Below, one piece after another: positions 49,102 to 57,981 of a DNA stretch of 64,000 nt. Where the stretch lies: contig NZ_JAWLVI010000003.1 of the NCBI RefSeq assembly GCF_033100795.1, positions 186,001-250,000 of the forward strand, given 5' to 3'. The translations under genes and the position numbers were made by a program. The stretch comes from Pseudothioclava sp033100795 (GTDB lineage: Bacteria; Pseudomonadota; Alphaproteobacteria; Rhodobacterales; Rhodobacteraceae). Below the pieces are notes generated by a model. It was not told the origin of the DNA. It worked only from the letters and a program-made list of their open reading frames with translations, and made no database searches. Within the stretch, counting starts at the first letter, position 1. The number at the start of each line of letters is the position of its first letter.

Positions 49102-50367
49102 TTACCGCTCCTTCAGCTTTACGGATCTGTTGTAGAGGTTCATCACACCCGAGATCGTCAGAGAGATCGCAAGGTAGATCAGCATCATCAACAGGATCGA
49201 CTCAAGCTCGCGGCCCGTCTGGTTGAGGGTCGTGCCCCCAAGGGTCGCGCGCAGATCGGCATAGCCCACCGCAATCGCCAGCGACGAGTTCTTGGTGAGG
49301 TTGAGGTATTGCGAAATCAGCGGCGGCACGATCACACGCAACGCCTGCGGCAGGATCACCAGCTTCATCGTGCGGTTCGGGCGCAGGCCAAGGGCGGATG
49401 CCGCCTCGCTTTGCCCCTTCGACACAGCCATGATCCCCGCGCGGACGATCTCGGCGATATAAGAGGCGGTATAAAGCGTCAGGCCCAGCCACAGCGCGAC
49501 AAGCGCGTTCGAGACATTCGTGCCATCGGTAAAGTTAAAGCCCTTGAGCACCGGCTCGTGGATGTCAAACCCAAGCGCATAAAGCACCATCACCAGCGGG
49601 GCGAACAGAATCAGCGCCGATTTCCACCACGTCACGGGCCGCACACCCGACGTTTCCTGAATGACCGTCGCATGGGCAAGCAAGCGCTTGTTCGCCCAGA
49701 TCGAAGCCAGAACCACGCCAAGACAGATCAGGAAGTTCACCGAGATCGGCGCGAGCGGCGTTTCGATCGGCGCAAATCCGCGGGTGAAATCCGCCGAGGG
49801 AACAGCCGTATAGCGGTTCGTGATCGCAACGGAATCAAACAAAAGCATCTCGGCATTCGCGACGCCGGTCTCCGGATTTACCTTGAAATCACGCGGCTGC
49901 GGTGAAGCCTCGGTCAGCACGGCAAGCGAGATCAGAATCCACATCAGCACCGGAATGTTACGGAACACCTCGACAAAGACGGTCATGATCCGTGCAATCA
50001 GCCAGTTATGCGACAGCCGCAGCACACCGACGAAAATCCCCAGAACAGTCGCGGCAAAGCATCCGAGGAACGACACCCAAAGCGTATTAAACAGCCCGAC
50101 AAGGGCCGCGCGCGCGTGGGTGGAATCATTGGTATAGGGGATCAGCGTTTGCCCGACATCATAGCCGGCGCGGTTCCACAGGAAGCTGAAGTTAAAGTCC
50201 TTGCCCAGAACTTCGAGGTTCTGGATCGTATTGTCGATCAGCCAGCCAAACCCCATCAGCACAAGAATAAGCGTGATGGTCTGGATCGTAAGCGATCGGT
50301 AACGTGTGTCGTAAATGAGCTGAGAGAGCCGGAACCCTTGGTTCGGCACGTCTGGTGACGTCGTCAT
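49102..50367 (-). CDS. bztB: Amino acid ABC transporter permease (BztB/AapQ type)
   Basis: A 421-residue permease partner of BztC. Core motifs are VEVFRNIPVLMWILISLAV, AEIVRAGIMAVSKGQSEAASALGLRPNRTMKLVILPQALRVIVPPLISQYLNLTKNSSLAIAVGYADL and the large periplasmic insertion in the middle, which distinguishes this system from the HisQM type. A 135-bp gap with a hairpin separates it from bztA. Confidence 0.93.
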   Translation of the reverse strand: MTTSPDVPNQGFRLSQLIYDTRYRSLTIQTITLILVLMGFGWLIDNTIQNLEVLGKDFNFSFLWNRAGYDVGQTLIPYTNDSTHARAALVGLFNTLWVSFLGCFAATVLGIFVGVLRLSHNWLIARIMTVFVEVFRNIPVLMWILISLAVLTEASPQPRDFKVNPETGVANAEMLLFDSVAITNRYTAVPSADFTRGFAPIETPLAPISVNFLICLGVVLASIWANKRLLAHATVIQETSGVRPVTWWKSALILFAPLVMVLYALGFDIHEPVLKGFNFTDGTNVSNALVALWLGLTLYTASYIAEIVRAGIMAVSKGQSEAASALGLRPNRTMKLVILPQALRVIVPPLISQYLNLTKNSSLAIAVGYADLRATLGGTTLNQTGRELESILLMMLIYLAISLTISGVMNLYNRSVKLKER

Positions 50368-50461
50368 TTAGCTTCCCCTGTTCTCGTCGCATGTCCGGGC
50401 GTTTTGCCCTGTTGGCGGGGTCGTTGCCCCCATGCGCGAGTCTTGTTTTACGCAGAAAATA

Positions 50462-50488
50462 GGGGCGCGCCAAACCATGGCACGCCCC
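50462..50488 (-). terminator. Intercistronic hairpin after bztA
   Basis: GGGGCG-C-GCCA and TGGC-A-CGCCCC form an 11-pair stem with one mismatch and an AACCA loop in the gap between the receptor and first permease gene. It likely limits read-through or protects the receptor mRNA, giving receptor excess. Confidence 0.55.
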
Positions 50489-50502
50489 GGTATCAGATCG
50501 GA

Positions 50503-51519
50503 TTAGCGGAAGGGCGGAGCGTAGAGCAGGCCGCCTTGGGTCCACTGTGCGTTCAGGCCACGCGCCAGACCGATCGGGGTTGCTTCACCGATGTTGGCCG
50601 CGAAGATCTCGCCGTAGTTGCCGCCCGCCATGATCGCGCGCTTGGCCCACTCTTTGTCGAGACCGATCATCGCGCCAAGGTCGCCCTCGGTGCCCAGAAG
50701 ACGGTTCACTTCGGGGTTCTGCGTGCCTTTCGACAGCTCTTCGACGTTGGCCGAGGTGACGCCGTATTCTTCGGCAGCGATCAGCGCGTTCAGAGTCCAG
50801 CTCACAACGTCGCCCCAGTTGTTGTCGCCGTGGCGAACTGCCGGCCCGAGCGGCTCTTTCGAGATGATCTCCGGAAGAATGACGTGGTTTTCCGGGTCCG
50901 CATAGGAAGCGCGGCTTGCCGCAAGGCCCGAAGCGTCGGTGGTGTATGCGTCGCAAGCACCGGCTGCATACTGCTGGTCGCCTTCGGTATTCGAGTCAAC
51001 GGTGACCGGCTGGTAGGTCATGTTGTTGGCTTTGAAGAAGTCAGCGAGGTTCAGCTCGGTCGTGGTGCCGGTCTGGATACAGACGGTCGCACCATCAAGC
51101 TCTTTTGCCGAAGTCACGCCCAGATCCTTGCGGACCATGAAGCCCTGACCGTCGTAGTAGTTCACGCCGGTGAAATCGAGCTTGAGGTCGGTGTCGCGCG
51201 AGAAGGTCCAGGTGGTGTTGCGAGCGAGCATATCAACTTCGCCCGAAGCCAGCGCGGTAAAGCGGGTCTGGCCCGAGGTCGCAACGTATTTCACCTTCGA
51301 CGCATCGCCCAGAACAGCGGCGGCAACGGCTTTACACACGGCGACGTCAAAGCCGGTCCAGTTGCCATTGGCATCCGGGGCAGCAAAGCCGACGAGGCCC
51401 TGGTTCACACCGCAGTTCAGCTCACCGCGAGCCTTGACCTCTGCCAGCGTATCGGCGGCGGCCATACCTGCGGTCAGACCTGCAAGTGCTACGGTGCCGA
51501 GAAAAACGGATTTTTTCAT
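50503..51519 (-). CDS. bztA: Glutamate/glutamine/aspartate/asparagine-binding protein
   Basis: A 338-residue periplasmic receptor of the acidic amino acid importer. Residues 1-22 are a signal peptide (MKKSVFLGTVALAGLTAGMAAA). The fold is shown by GELNCGVNQGLVGFAAPDANGNWTGFDVAVCKAVAAAVLGD, DMLARNTTWTFSRDT, GATVCIQTGTTTELNLADFFK and ending NAQWTQGGLLYAPPFR. The start MKKSV at 51519 follows AGGAAGAGG; a frame eight codons longer lacks a site. Confidence 0.95.
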   Translation of the reverse strand: MKKSVFLGTVALAGLTAGMAAADTLAEVKARGELNCGVNQGLVGFAAPDANGNWTGFDVAVCKAVAAAVLGDASKVKYVATSGQTRFTALASGEVDMLARNTTWTFSRDTDLKLDFTGVNYYDGQGFMVRKDLGVTSAKELDGATVCIQTGTTTELNLADFFKANNMTYQPVTVDSNTEGDQQYAAGACDAYTTDASGLAASRASYADPENHVILPEIISKEPLGPAVRHGDNNWGDVVSWTLNALIAAEEYGVTSANVEELSKGTQNPEVNRLLGTEGDLGAMIGLDKEWAKRAIMAGGNYGEIFAANIGEATPIGLARGLNAQWTQGGLLYAPPFR

Positions 51520-51733
51520 GTTTACCTCTTCCTGAGTTGCCACCCCTTAAGGGGCGGTTCTATCTGCCCGTTTTCGGGCATGGATCGTTATGGGGTGTCC
51601 CCAGTGGACGGAGTGTGGAACTAATGATCAAAGCTCGTCAAGGCCGCAGACGCCTGTCGCAAGGGAAGTTTGCACTTTCGCGGCGAAGTTTTATGTCTGC
51701 ACAAAACTCAGGGTAATATTCTGGCACAATAGC

Positions 51734-52444
51734 CTAGGCTGACAGCAACAACCAGAAACGCTCGGCCGCCAAAAGGGCGTCGCGTTTCTTGCCGACGGCC
51801 TCTGCATCCTCTTCGTCTTCACCCCAATGCTCGATCTGCCAGTTCTCTTCGATTCGCGACAAGTCCCACGCGGTTGCGGCATCAAGCCGCCCATTCGCGA
51901 CAGCCAGCCCCAGAACCAGCGACCCCGTCAGCCCGACCAGATCGTGCAGGGCTGCAAGGTGGAACGGGTCGAGCGCCGCCACTTCCTGATGCAACCGCGC
52001 CAGCGTTGCCTCGGGCTGCGCAACGGGCAGGACACCTGCCGTAACCAGCATATCCACCCCGAACACCTCGCGCGCCCAGGTCAGCAGCGGCTCCCACGCG
52101 TCCGACTGCCGCGCGACCAACTCCTCGGGCTTTTCCGCGCGGTAGCATAGCAAATCAGTCCCGCCGTATTCCGCGATCAGAAAGGCGACCTCGGCGTGCT
52201 GCGTGCGCACCTTGTCAATCGCCGCATTCGCGCCGCGCGTGACCGGCATCGTCGCGGGATTGATCTTTTCCTCCTGCGCGTCCCATTCGGCAGCAATCGC
52301 CTCTGCCATGGCGCGGGTCGGCACGATCAGCGCGGCTTTCGCAGGCGTTTTCACGGTGCGACCGTCGAGGACAACCTCGAACCCGCCCTCGGCCACGCGC
52401 ACCGATGCCTCTTTCCAGAACCGCTTGGGAACCCAACCGCTCAT
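51734..52444 (-). CDS. ATP12-family F1-ATPase assembly chaperone
   Basis: A 236-residue protein of the ATP12 family, which in mitochondria and alphaproteobacteria binds the alpha subunit of F1 to prevent aggregation before assembly. Typical segments are RFWKEASVRVAEGGFEVVLDGRTVKTPAKAALIVPT, DLLCYRAEKPEELVARQ and SLVLGLAVANGRLDAATAWDLSRIEENWQIEHWGEDEEA-like. Its ATG overlaps the HAD gene stop by 4 nt, making it the last gene of a tightly packed operon. Confidence 0.93.
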   Translation of the reverse strand: MSGWVPKRFWKEASVRVAEGGFEVVLDGRTVKTPAKAALIVPTRAMAEAIAAEWDAQEEKINPATMPVTRGANAAIDKVRTQHAEVAFLIAEYGGTDLLCYRAEKPEELVARQSDAWEPLLTWAREVFGVDMLVTAGVLPVAQPEATLARLHQEVAALDPFHLAALHDLVGLTGSLVLGLAVANGRLDAATAWDLSRIEENWQIEHWGEDEEDAEAVGKKRDALLAAERFWLLLSA

Positions 52445-53106
52445 GCCACTTCCTCCAGAATCTCATCGACTGCAGCTTCAAGCTCTGCAAAGCCGGTCAG
52501 GATACGGTTTGCGCCCGCCGCCAACAGATCGGACACGGGATGATAGCCCCAATTCACGCCAAGCGCGGCCACCCGCGCCGCTCGCGCCATCTCAATATCG
52601 AAGGTCGTGTCGCCAATCATCACGGCCCGCTCGCGCGCGACGCCGGTTTCGGACAGCGCCGCCTCGATCATCGAAGGGTTCGGCTTTGACGGATGGTTGT
52701 CGGCCACTTGCCGGGTCACGAAGATCCCCTCAAGCCCGTGATGCGCGATCAGCGCGTCCAGACCACGGCGCGATTTCCCCGTCGCCACGCCCAACAGCAG
52801 ATCATCGCGCGCCGACAGCTTTAGCAGGCACTCGCGCGCACCATCATACAGCGGCGCGGGACTGGCCGCACGATGAGTGAAATAGCTTTGCTTGTAGCCC
52901 TCGACGATGCGCTCCTGAACATCCACGCCCAATTCGGGCGCCAGCCGCGCAATCGCCTGCGGCAAGGACAGACCGACAATCGACAGCACGGCCTCACGCG
53001 GCGGCGGGGCAAGCCCGACGGTTTCAAAGGCCAGCGTCATCGCGTGCGCAATATGCGCCTGCGAATCCGACAGCGTCCCGTCCACGTCAAAGATCACAAG
53101 CTTCAT
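52441..53106 (-). CDS. HAD-superfamily phosphatase (subfamily IA)
   Basis: A 221-residue HAD hydrolase with motif I VIFDVDGTLSDSQAH, motif II GVATGKSRRG, and motif III/IV lysine and aspartates NHPSKPNPSM and MIGDTTFDIEMARAA. It resembles phosphoglycolate-phosphatase-like enzymes but the substrate is unknown. Both its start and its stop overlap neighbours by ATGA. In many alphaproteobacteria this gene sits between the pseudouridine synthase and ATP12. Confidence 0.9.
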   Translation of the reverse strand: MKLVIFDVDGTLSDSQAHIAHAMTLAFETVGLAPPPREAVLSIVGLSLPQAIARLAPELGVDVQERIVEGYKQSYFTHRAASPAPLYDGARECLLKLSARDDLLLGVATGKSRRGLDALIAHHGLEGIFVTRQVADNHPSKPNPSMIEAALSETGVARERAVMIGDTTFDIEMARAARVAALGVNWGYHPVSDLLAAGANRILTGFAELEAAVDEILEEVA

Positions 53107-54167
53107 GCAAGATCCTCGAACGGGTCGGCGGGCACGTCGGCCTCGTTCCAGCCCAAGGTCTTCCATGTGCGCTTCATATGATCGGGCATCGGCGCGGTCA
53201 GCGTAATCCGCTTGCCGCTGATCGGGTGGTCAAAGCTGATCTGGCGGGCATGCAGGTGCAGCTTGCGGCTGATCTCGCCGCCAAGCTGCGCGCCCCAGCC
53301 ATCGCCAAGATTCTCCTGACTGGAGCCGCCGTATTTCCCGTCACCCACAATCGGGTGCCCCAGCTCGGCCATATGCGCACGCAGCTGGTGCGTCCGCCCC
53401 GTGATCGGCACAAGCGCAACCCACGAAACCCGCGTGCCAAGCACATCCAGAAGCGCGTAATCCGTGGTCGCCCGCTTGGCGTCAGGGTGATCGTTGATCT
53501 TGGCGGGATGGATGCAGACCATCTTTTCGCCCTCGCCGCCACGGCCATGCCCCGGCGCCTTCATCAGTGCAAACCGCACCGTGCCCATCGCGGGCGTAGG
53601 CTTGCCCGCAACGGCCGCCCAGTAGATCTTGCGTGTGGTCTTGTTGCGGAAGGCCTCGGACAGACGGCGCGCGACACGATCAGTGCGCGCCAGCAGCAGA
53701 ATCCCTGATGTATCCTTGTCCAGACGGTGCACCAGCTTCGGGCGCTCTTTGAAGCCGAACTTCAGCGCCTCGGCCAGCCCGTCCACATGCCGGTTCCCCT
53801 GCCCCGAGCCCCCTTGCGAGGGCAACCCCGGCGGCTTGTTGATCGCGATGATATGCTCGTCCTTCCACAGCACGCAGCCCTGGATCATCTTCGCGTCCGC
53901 ATCCGAGATATGCGGCGCATCGCCATCCGCACGATACGGCGCGCTTGGCATCTCGGCAGGGTTCGGCAGCGGCGGCACACGCACCTCTTGGCCAGGCTCG
54001 ACACGAGAGTTCGCCTTTACCCGCCCGCCATCGACGCGCAACTGCCCCTTGCGACACAGCTTTTCGATCATGCCTTGCGACATTTGCGGGAAGCGGCGCT
54101 TGAGCCAGCGGTCCAGCCGCTGCTCGCCCTCTTCCTCGGTCACTTTGATCAGCTGAACCGCACTCAT
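53103..54167 (-). CDS. RluC/RluD-type pseudouridine synthase
   Basis: A 354-residue enzyme with an S4 RNA-binding domain (residues 13-60: EQRLDRWLKRRFPQMSQGMIEKLCRKGQLRVDG) and an RluA-family catalytic domain. The catalytic aspartate lies in LVHRLDKDTSGILLLART, with RTHQLRAHMAELGHPIVGDGKYGG downstream. It isomerises uridines in 23S rRNA; which of the RluC or RluD sites is modified cannot be told by eye. Its start overlaps the crcB stop by 4 nt. Confidence 0.92.
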   Translation of the reverse strand: MSAVQLIKVTEEEGEQRLDRWLKRRFPQMSQGMIEKLCRKGQLRVDGGRVKANSRVEPGQEVRVPPLPNPAEMPSAPYRADGDAPHISDADAKMIQGCVLWKDEHIIAINKPPGLPSQGGSGQGNRHVDGLAEALKFGFKERPKLVHRLDKDTSGILLLARTDRVARRLSEAFRNKTTRKIYWAAVAGKPTPAMGTVRFALMKAPGHGRGGEGEKMVCIHPAKINDHPDAKRATTDYALLDVLGTRVSWVALVPITGRTHQLRAHMAELGHPIVGDGKYGGSSQENLGDGWGAQLGGEISRKLHLHARQISFDHPISGKRITLTAPMPDHMKRTWKTLGWNEADVPADPFEDLA

Positions 54168-54550
54168 AGGGCCCCCAATATTGCTCGCATCATGTAAAGT
54201 CCCGCTACGAGCCCCAACAGGCCCGCCGACACCGAGATCCCGATATAGGCAGCGCCAAGCGCCATGTCACCGCGCTCGATCATCGTCCATGCCTCAAGCG
54301 AGAAGGACGAAAACGTCGTGAACCCGCCCAAGAAACCCGTCGCCAGCAGCGGGTTGAAATGAGTCAACTGACGTTGGCCCAGAAACACCACCAGCGCCCC
54401 CATCAGGAACGAGCCAAGGATGTTCACAAACAGCACGCCAACCGGCATCGGTTGCGGGCCAAATGCGCGCATCAGGGCCACGCCGGAGAGATACCGCCCC
54501 GACGCCCCGAGCGCACCGCCCAAAGCAACCTGTAAAACCGTCATCAGCAT
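54164..54550 (-). CDS. crcB: Fluoride exporter CrcB (Fluc family)
   Basis: A 128-residue membrane protein with four hydrophobic segments of the Fluc fluoride channel family. Diagnostic segments are GGALGASGRYLSGV, GVLFVNILGSFLMGAL with the conserved asparagine, and GFLGGFTTFSSFSLEAW. It forms a dual-topology dimer and exports F-. No fluoride riboswitch is obvious in the 46 bp upstream. The start at 54550 follows AAGGAG; a longer frame would enter rarA's tail. Confidence 0.93.
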   Translation of the reverse strand: MLMTVLQVALGGALGASGRYLSGVALMRAFGPQPMPVGVLFVNILGSFLMGALVVFLGQRQLTHFNPLLATGFLGGFTTFSSFSLEAWTMIERGDMALGAAYIGISVSAGLLGLVAGLYMMRAILGAL

Positions 54551-54596
54551 GGCTGTCTCCTTTGAGGCGCCCTTTGGCCCCCAGACGCACCAAATG

Positions 54597-55907
54597 TCAA
54601 CCGCCGCGCTTGTCCCGCAGCTTGGCGAACCAGTCCACACGCTTTTTCAACTCGCGCTCGAACCCGCGTTCAACCGGGCTATAAAACAGCGGCCGCTTCA
54701 TCGTTTCGGGGAAATAGTTCTGCCCCGAGAACCCGTCCTCGGCATCGTGGTCATAGGCGTAGCCCGCGCCATAGCCCTGCTCTTCCATCAGCCGCGTCGG
54801 CGCATTCAGGATGTGCTTGGGTGGCGGTTCGGACCCGGAGCGCCGCGCCTCGGCCCGCGCGGCCTTATAGGCCACATAGCCCGCGTTCGATTTCGGCGCG
54901 AGCGCGAGGTAAATCACCGCCTGCGCCAGTGCAAGCTCCCCCTCGGGGCTGCCGATACGTTCGTAAATTTCCCACGCATGAAGCGCCTGCGTCTGCGCCT
55001 GCGGGTCGGCCAGACCAATATCCTCAACCGCCATACGCACAAAACGCCGCGCCAGATAGCGCGGGTCTTCGCCGCCCTCCAGCATCCGCGCGAACCAGTA
55101 AAGCGCGGCATCCGGGTCAGACCCGCGAATGGATTTGTGCAGCGCCGAGATCAGGTTGTAATGCTCGTCGCCCGATTTGTCATATTTCGCTGCGCGCCGC
55201 ATAAGACGCTGCGAAAGCTGCTCGGTCGTGAGCGGTTCCTTCACCTTCCACGCGGCGACCTGCTCGATAAGGTTCAACAGCGCGCGCCCGTCACCATCGG
55301 CCATTTCCAAAAGCGCCTCGCGGGCCGGCCCCTTCAGGGGCAGCGCGCGCTCCAGCGCCTTTTCGGCCCGCTGCGCGAGCAATTCCAGATCGGTCAGGTT
55401 CAGCCGCTCCAGCACGATGACTTGCGAGCGGCTAAGAACTGCGGCGTTCAGCTCGAACGACGGGTTCTCGGTCGTGGCGCCCACCAGAAGGATCGTGCCA
55501 TCCTCCATATGCGGCAAAAAGCTGTCCTGCTGCGCCTTGTTGAAACGATGGATTTCATCGACGAACAACAGCGTCCCACGGCCCTGCGTCGCGCGCAGCT
55601 TTGCGGCCTCGAAGACTTTGCGAAGCTCTGGCACGCCGGTGAAAATTGCGGAAATCTGCACAAAGCTTCGCTCGGTCGCATCAGCCAAAAGCCGTGCGAT
55701 CGTGGTTTTGCCTACGCCCGGTGGCCCCCAAAGGATAATCGACGACAAAGACCCAGCCGCCAGCATCGCCCCAAGCGGCGCCTCCTCGGCCAGAACATGG
55801 CGCTGCCCGATCACCTCGGACAGGTGGCGCGGACGTATCCGGTCAGCCAGCGGACGATGCGCAGGCTCGACGGGAGCAGCAGGAGATGAGTCGAAAAGAT
55901 CAGCCAT
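54597..55907 (-). CDS. rarA: Replication-associated recombination protein A (RarA/MgsA)
   Basis: A 436-residue AAA+ clamp-loader-like ATPase active at stalled replication forks. Walker A is WGPPGVGKTTIARLLA, Walker B FVDEIHRFNKAQQDSFL, sensor 1 ILLVGATTENPSFELNAAVLSR, and the C-terminal tetramerisation domain ends with YFPETMKRPLFYSPVERGFE. It is the first gene of the rarA-crcB-rluC-HAD-ATP12 series. Confidence 0.95.
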   Translation of the reverse strand: MADLFDSSPAAPVEPAHRPLADRIRPRHLSEVIGQRHVLAEEAPLGAMLAAGSLSSIILWGPPGVGKTTIARLLADATERSFVQISAIFTGVPELRKVFEAAKLRATQGRGTLLFVDEIHRFNKAQQDSFLPHMEDGTILLVGATTENPSFELNAAVLSRSQVIVLERLNLTDLELLAQRAEKALERALPLKGPAREALLEMADGDGRALLNLIEQVAAWKVKEPLTTEQLSQRLMRRAAKYDKSGDEHYNLISALHKSIRGSDPDAALYWFARMLEGGEDPRYLARRFVRMAVEDIGLADPQAQTQALHAWEIYERIGSPEGELALAQAVIYLALAPKSNAGYVAYKAARAEARRSGSEPPPKHILNAPTRLMEEQGYGAGYAYDHDAEDGFSGQNYFPETMKRPLFYSPVERGFERELKKRVDWFAKLRDKRGG

Positions 55908-55991
55908 ATCGCGGCGAGCCTACCCGCGCAGACCACGCCCCGCAATTGGGCAGCAGTTACGGAGCGGGTCAAAAGGCCCGCTCCAGCAGTT

Positions 55992-56579
55992 TTAGTTCAT
56001 GTTGTTGATCAGATTGATCGAAACGCATTGGCTGTCATAGCCGTCAAACTCGAGCACACGCCCTGCCGCAACCATATCCAGCCCGCAGCGCTTGGCCCAT
56101 CGCGGCCAGTTCGATGGGATAATGCCAATGACGCGCGACGCACCAAGCTCGCGCGCCGATTTGACCATTTCGGTAATCAGTAGCGCGTGAACCCTGCGGC
56201 GGATCGCCATAGGCGTCGCATGTGACACGAAAACGCGCGAACTTTCCCAGATATGTCCTGCAACAGGGGCTTCTTCATAGAGAAGATCCGAAGGGATCGT
56301 ATCAAGCAGCCCCAATTGGGCGTCGCGGATCATATAGGTGTAAATCCCGCACCGCGCAGTTGTAGGCGTCAGGCGAATCCCCGCCAGCACTTCACCGAAC
56401 TCATGGACGGCGATCCAACGGCTTGCGGGGGTATCATACTGATCGTATTCCATACCTAGGGCTTCGGGCAGCTCCCATCGGTTTTGCACGATGAAAGACT
56501 GCCGTCGCGCGCGAAACAAATTCGCAAAAAGCTCGCCATGGTTGTGCATGTTGGCAAAAGAAAGAGTTGTGGTTTGCAT
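55992..56579 (-). CDS. LuxI-family acyl-homoserine lactone synthase
   Basis: A 195-residue autoinducer synthase making an N-acyl-homoserine lactone from S-adenosylmethionine and acyl-ACP. The conserved catalytic set is visible: FRARRQSFIVQNRWELP (R, F, W), ALGMEYDQYDTP (E, D, D), GIRLTPTTA (R) and WESSRVFVSHATP (E, R). ARELGASRVIGIIPSNWPRWAKRCGL is the acyl-pocket half. The luxR-like gene lies directly upstream on the same strand with a 56-bp gap. Acyl-chain length cannot be read. Confidence 0.93.
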   Translation of the reverse strand: MQTTTLSFANMHNHGELFANLFRARRQSFIVQNRWELPEALGMEYDQYDTPASRWIAVHEFGEVLAGIRLTPTTARCGIYTYMIRDAQLGLLDTIPSDLLYEEAPVAGHIWESSRVFVSHATPMAIRRRVHALLITEMVKSARELGASRVIGIIPSNWPRWAKRCGLDMVAAGRVLEFDGYDSQCVSINLINNMN

Positions 56580-56635
56580 TGCCGTTTTCTCCGGTTTGGT
56601 TGAGGAACTTGGTCCCTGCCGGGCGGAGAGAACGA

Positions 56636-57277
56636 CTAGAGCAGACGGAAATCGCGGGCGCGCTGGATCGCCTCGGCGGTGGTTCGGGCGAACAAACGCT
56701 CGCGTGCCGAGTTCAACCTGGCTTTGAGTGCGCTTTCGGAAATACCGAGCTTTGCCGCGGCTGCGGCGTGTCGATCTCCTGCGCCGATCAGGCGAAGAGC
56801 TTCAATCTGAGCCGGTGTCAGGCTTTCCGGCGGCTGCGTCTTTTGATGCAGACGCAATACGATGGCCCCAATCCGCGCCATCTCATCGTCGGTAAATTCC
56901 CGGTCCGAGCGGGCCGCACCAGCAATCGTGCGCGACGACATTTCTCCACAGCCCACACAGCAACCGTAAAGCAGGCCAAACTGTCTGGCCTCTTTCAGGA
57001 TGCCAAAAGGGTCTGGCAAGGTAATCTCGCTCCAGCGCGACGCGCCGGACTTCGAGAACCCCCAGGCGATCATCGGGTCGCGCATCGCATAGGCATTATT
57101 CGTATAATGGTCGATCCATGCCTGATCGTAGGTCTGGAACATCAACAAAGGTGCGGCGAACCGGATGTGGAGCCCCGCAAAATACCCGGCGGGTGAAAGC
57201 TTACCCAATTCGTGCAGCAAATTATCAATCGAAAGGTTTGGTGCCATGACAAACGCCAGTTGCTTTTCGTCTATCAT
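56636..57277 (-). CDS. LuxR-family quorum-sensing transcriptional regulator
   Basis: A 213-residue regulator. The N-terminal autoinducer domain (about 1-140) shows FQTYDQAWIDHYTNNAYAMRDPMIAWGF and SRWSEI with the tyrosine, aspartate and tryptophan typical of acyl-homoserine-lactone binding, plus GLLYGCCVGCGEMSSR with unusual cysteines. The LuxR HTH is LTPAQIEALRLIGAGDRHAAAAAKLGISESALKARLNSARERL. The cognate synthase gene follows. The rplQ terminator lies just upstream, leaving a short promoter space. Confidence 0.9.
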   Translation of the reverse strand: MIDEKQLAFVMAPNLSIDNLLHELGKLSPAGYFAGLHIRFAAPLLMFQTYDQAWIDHYTNNAYAMRDPMIAWGFSKSGASRWSEITLPDPFGILKEARQFGLLYGCCVGCGEMSSRTIAGAARSDREFTDDEMARIGAIVLRLHQKTQPPESLTPAQIEALRLIGAGDRHAAAAAKLGISESALKARLNSARERLFARTTAEAIQRARDFRLL

Positions 57278-57354
57278 TTCATTCCACTGGGCAAATGCAA
57301 CTTAAAAGCGCATTTCGCTGACCAATCTCTCCTGAACATTTGGTCGCAGCACAA

Positions 57355-57384
57355 AGAAAAACCCCCGCTCATAGAGCGGGGGTT
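57355..57384 (-). terminator. Intrinsic terminator of the alpha ribosomal operon
   Basis: AACCCCCGCTC (57360-57370) and GAGCGGGGGTT (57374-57384) form a perfect 11-bp stem with a 3-nt loop, followed on the minus strand by TTTTTCTTTG. It ends the rpsM-rpsK-rpoA-rplQ transcript before the luxR-like gene. Confidence 0.92.
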
Positions 57385-57409
57385 AACGGTCCGGCAGAGT
57401 TTGCAGACC

Positions 57410-57829
57410 TTATTCTTCCGAAGCTTCTTCAGCTGCGAGGCGGGCCTTGTCAGCTGCGCCTTTGGCTGCCGGATCGCGGTCGACCAGCTCGATGATTGCC
57501 ATCGGAGCCATGTCGCCATAACGGAAGCCGGCCTTAAGAACGCGGGTGTAGCCACCGTTGCGCTCTTTGTAACGCGGGCCGAGAACTTCGAAGAGTTTGG
57601 CCACGTCTTTGTCTTCTTTCAGCTGGGCAGCCGCCTGACGGCGGGCGTGCAGGTCGCCGCGCTTGCCGAGCGTGATCAGCTTGTCCATGACGCGCTTGAG
57701 TTCTTTGGCTTTCGGCAGAGTGGTTTTGATCTGCTCGTGCTCAATGAGCGAGCCTGCCATGTTGGCGAACAGCGCCTTGCGGTGTTCGTGGGTACGGTTC
57801 AGACGGCGGTAACCGCGAGCGTGACGCAT
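57410..57829 (-). CDS. rplQ: 50S ribosomal protein L17
   Basis: A 139-residue large-subunit protein near the exit tunnel. MRHARGYRRLNRTHEHRKALFANMAGSLIEHEQIKTTLPKAKELKRV is the classic L17 N-terminus. The C-terminus is alphaproteobacterial in its Ala/Glu-rich tail. Last gene of the alpha operon, followed by a strong terminator. Confidence 0.98.
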   Translation of the reverse strand: MRHARGYRRLNRTHEHRKALFANMAGSLIEHEQIKTTLPKAKELKRVMDKLITLGKRGDLHARRQAAAQLKEDKDVAKLFEVLGPRYKERNGGYTRVLKAGFRYGDMAPMAIIELVDRDPAAKGAADKARLAAEEASEE

Positions 57830-57934
57830 TGTATATCTCCTTTAGCGTTTTGCTTTGTCTGGCAGCCGATGCGTGTCAGCCGCTCTCCTTGGGGCATCAT
57901 GCCCGATTAGTCCCAGCCAGTGCTGGCATTGGAT

Positions 57935-57960
57935 GGGGGGCGCAATAGCGCGCGCCCCCC
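57935..57960 (-). terminator. Intercistronic hairpin between rpoA and rplQ
   Basis: GGGGGGCGC and GCGCCCCCC (57935-57943 and 57952-57960) form a 9-bp stem. There is no T-run. A second small CCAGC/GCTGG hairpin lies near 57914-57926. These probably adjust relative levels of RpoA and L17 rather than ending transcription. Confidence 0.5.
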
Positions 57961-57981
57961 GAATGAGTCAAGCGGTGAAGA

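Noticed and set aside
54420..55889. Long plus-strand open frame opposite rarA and crcB
   Set aside because: Shadow of RarA and CrcB coding sequence; it has no ribosome-binding site or family motif.
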